Assembly: GCA_947467605.1 (NCBI GenBank) | Contig: CANIII010000031.1 | Coordinates: 1 to 41,494, forward strand | Length of the DNA: 41,494 nt | Reading direction: 5' to 3' | Source: Acidobacteriota bacterium | Lineage (GTDB): Bacteria > Acidobacteriota > Vicinamibacteria > Vicinamibacterales > SCN-69-37 | Shown here: positions 40,971 through 41,494 of the stretch, piece by piece | Layout of the letters: each line of letters opens with the position of its first letter | How positions within the stretch are numbered: the stretch's first letter is position 1 | Notes under the pieces: model-generated | Database searches by the model: none | What the model was told of the DNA's origin: nothing | The model's input: the letters and a program-made list of their open reading frames with translations, nothing else | Made by a program: the position numbers and the translations under genes

Positions 40971-41494
40971 TTTACGGGGCCGAGTTTGAAGGCGACGAGC
41001 TGATCCGAGATGGGTAGTCCGCCGCCGATCGAGGTGCCGCCGGAGGCGGGAATCACCACGTACTGCGCGCCGTCCTTGCCCATGTAGGTGACCGGCGTGG
41101 AGTGACCACTGGCTGGGAGCTCCGTAACCCACAACTCCTTGCCATTCTTCGCATCGAACGCGCGAAAACGGTGATCGTTAGTCGCGCCGATGAAGACGAG
41201 GCCACTGGCCGTCGCGATACTTCCGCCAAGATTTCTCGTGCCGGTCTTCAACCCGAGATCGCCCAGCTCGGCGAGGTTCTCATTGATGCCCAGCGTGGAC
41301 GTCCACGCGATGTCGCCCGTATTGACATCGACCGCGACGAGCGCGCCGTACGGCGGCGCGTAGCACGGCGCCGTTTTCCCACTGGGTAACGTGTAGGCGA
41401 ATTGCTCGCCCCCGCGGCCACCGCCACCACCACCCTGGCCGCCGCCCCGACGGCCGCCGGCCGCGGGAGCGCCGGCAGCCTGTCCGGCCGCTCC
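40967..41494 (-). CDS. PQQ quinoprotein dehydrogenase, C-terminal part (5' end outside window)
   Basis: The frame is open from base 41494 to the TGA at 40967-40969 (175 codons). It begins in a Gly/Ala/Arg-rich low-complexity insert, then reads FAYTLPSGKTAPCYAPPYGALVAVDVNTGDIAW and the C-terminal block GGSIATASGLVFIGATNDHRFRAFDAKNGKELW, then TYMGKDGAQYVVIPASGG, matching glucose-dehydrogenase-like quinoproteins and closely resembling the end of the protein at 10296. A CYAPPYG segment near the active site is typical of the family. It heads the operon with the TIM barrel, VOC and DUF1080 genes. The N-terminus is not visible. Confidence 0.9.
   Translation of the reverse strand, partial: GAAGQAAGAPAAGGRRGGGQGGGGGGRGGEQFAYTLPSGKTAPCYAPPYGALVAVDVNTGDIAWTSTLGINENLAELGDLGLKTGTRNLGGSIATASGLVFIGATNDHRFRAFDAKNGKELWVTELPASGHSTPVTYMGKDGAQYVVIPASGGTSIGGGLPISDQLVAFKLGPVK

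Overview
The window is GC-rich, gene-dense bacterial DNA. I see no rRNA, tRNA, CRISPR array or insertion sequence, and no gene-free stretch longer than about 190 bases. The gene content points to an Acidobacteriota-type genome, possibly Vicinamibacteria: an Oar-like TonB-dependent receptor with an N-terminal carboxypeptidase-regulatory domain, several PQQ quinoproteins, exported xylose-isomerase-like TIM barrels, a DUF1080 protein, a YtrA/ABC-2 operon, and many exported proteins with Gly/Ala/Pro/Arg-rich inserts. This assignment rests on gene content only.

Layout. 1-4330: an exported alpha/beta-hydrolase (truncated at the left edge), a VapBC-type toxin-antitoxin pair, a second exported hydrolase, and a divergent HerA/DUF853 ATPase. 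4396-8626: an exported protein with two tandem TonB C-terminal domains, an M28 peptidase, cystathionine beta-synthase and a membrane-tethered LuxR-type regulator. 8652-13042: an exported hydrolase, a small haem protein with a helix-hairpin-helix (HHH) domain behind a glucose-dehydrogenase-like quinoprotein, and a DUF4199 membrane protein. 13033-15720: a GntR(YtrA)/ABC ATPase/permease operon whose permease seems interrupted by an in-frame TAG. 15855-21800: a co-directional set of a large PQQ quinoprotein fused to a cupredoxin-like domain, a second HHH-haem protein, a Tat-exported TIM barrel and an acylating aldehyde dehydrogenase. 21797-27765: a GntR/HutC regulator divergent from a CoA-transferase, a citryl-CoA-lyase-like enzyme, an OFA-type transporter and a ThDP-dependent enzyme. 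27782-31882: a third HHH-haem protein and the giant TonB-dependent receptor, separated by a strong terminator. 32071-37918: a quinate/shikimate-type catabolic cluster (AroE-like dehydrogenase, TIM barrel, QuiC1-like fusion, type I dehydroquinase, MHS transporter). 37919-41494: a tight minus-strand operon of exported proteins (quinoprotein, TIM barrel, double VOC protein, DUF1080) that runs off the right edge.

How the genes may work together. The window reads as a scavenging catabolic region: outer-membrane uptake, periplasmic hydrolases and peptidases, periplasmic PQQ oxidation feeding small c-type haem proteins, and dedicated cytoplasmic routes for organic acids. The most interesting points are these. 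(1) A GTTAC direct-repeat motif with a constant 17-base period lies upstream of three exported-protein genes, with a related site upstream of a fourth. (2) A CoA-transferase, C-C lyase, ThDP enzyme and acylating dehydrogenase set could form a CoA-recycling chain. (3) A QuiC1-like dehydratase fusion has lost the metal ligands of both halves, while a neighbouring TIM barrel keeps a full set. (4) A family of HHH-fused monohaem proteins occurs three times, twice directly next to PQQ dehydrogenases.
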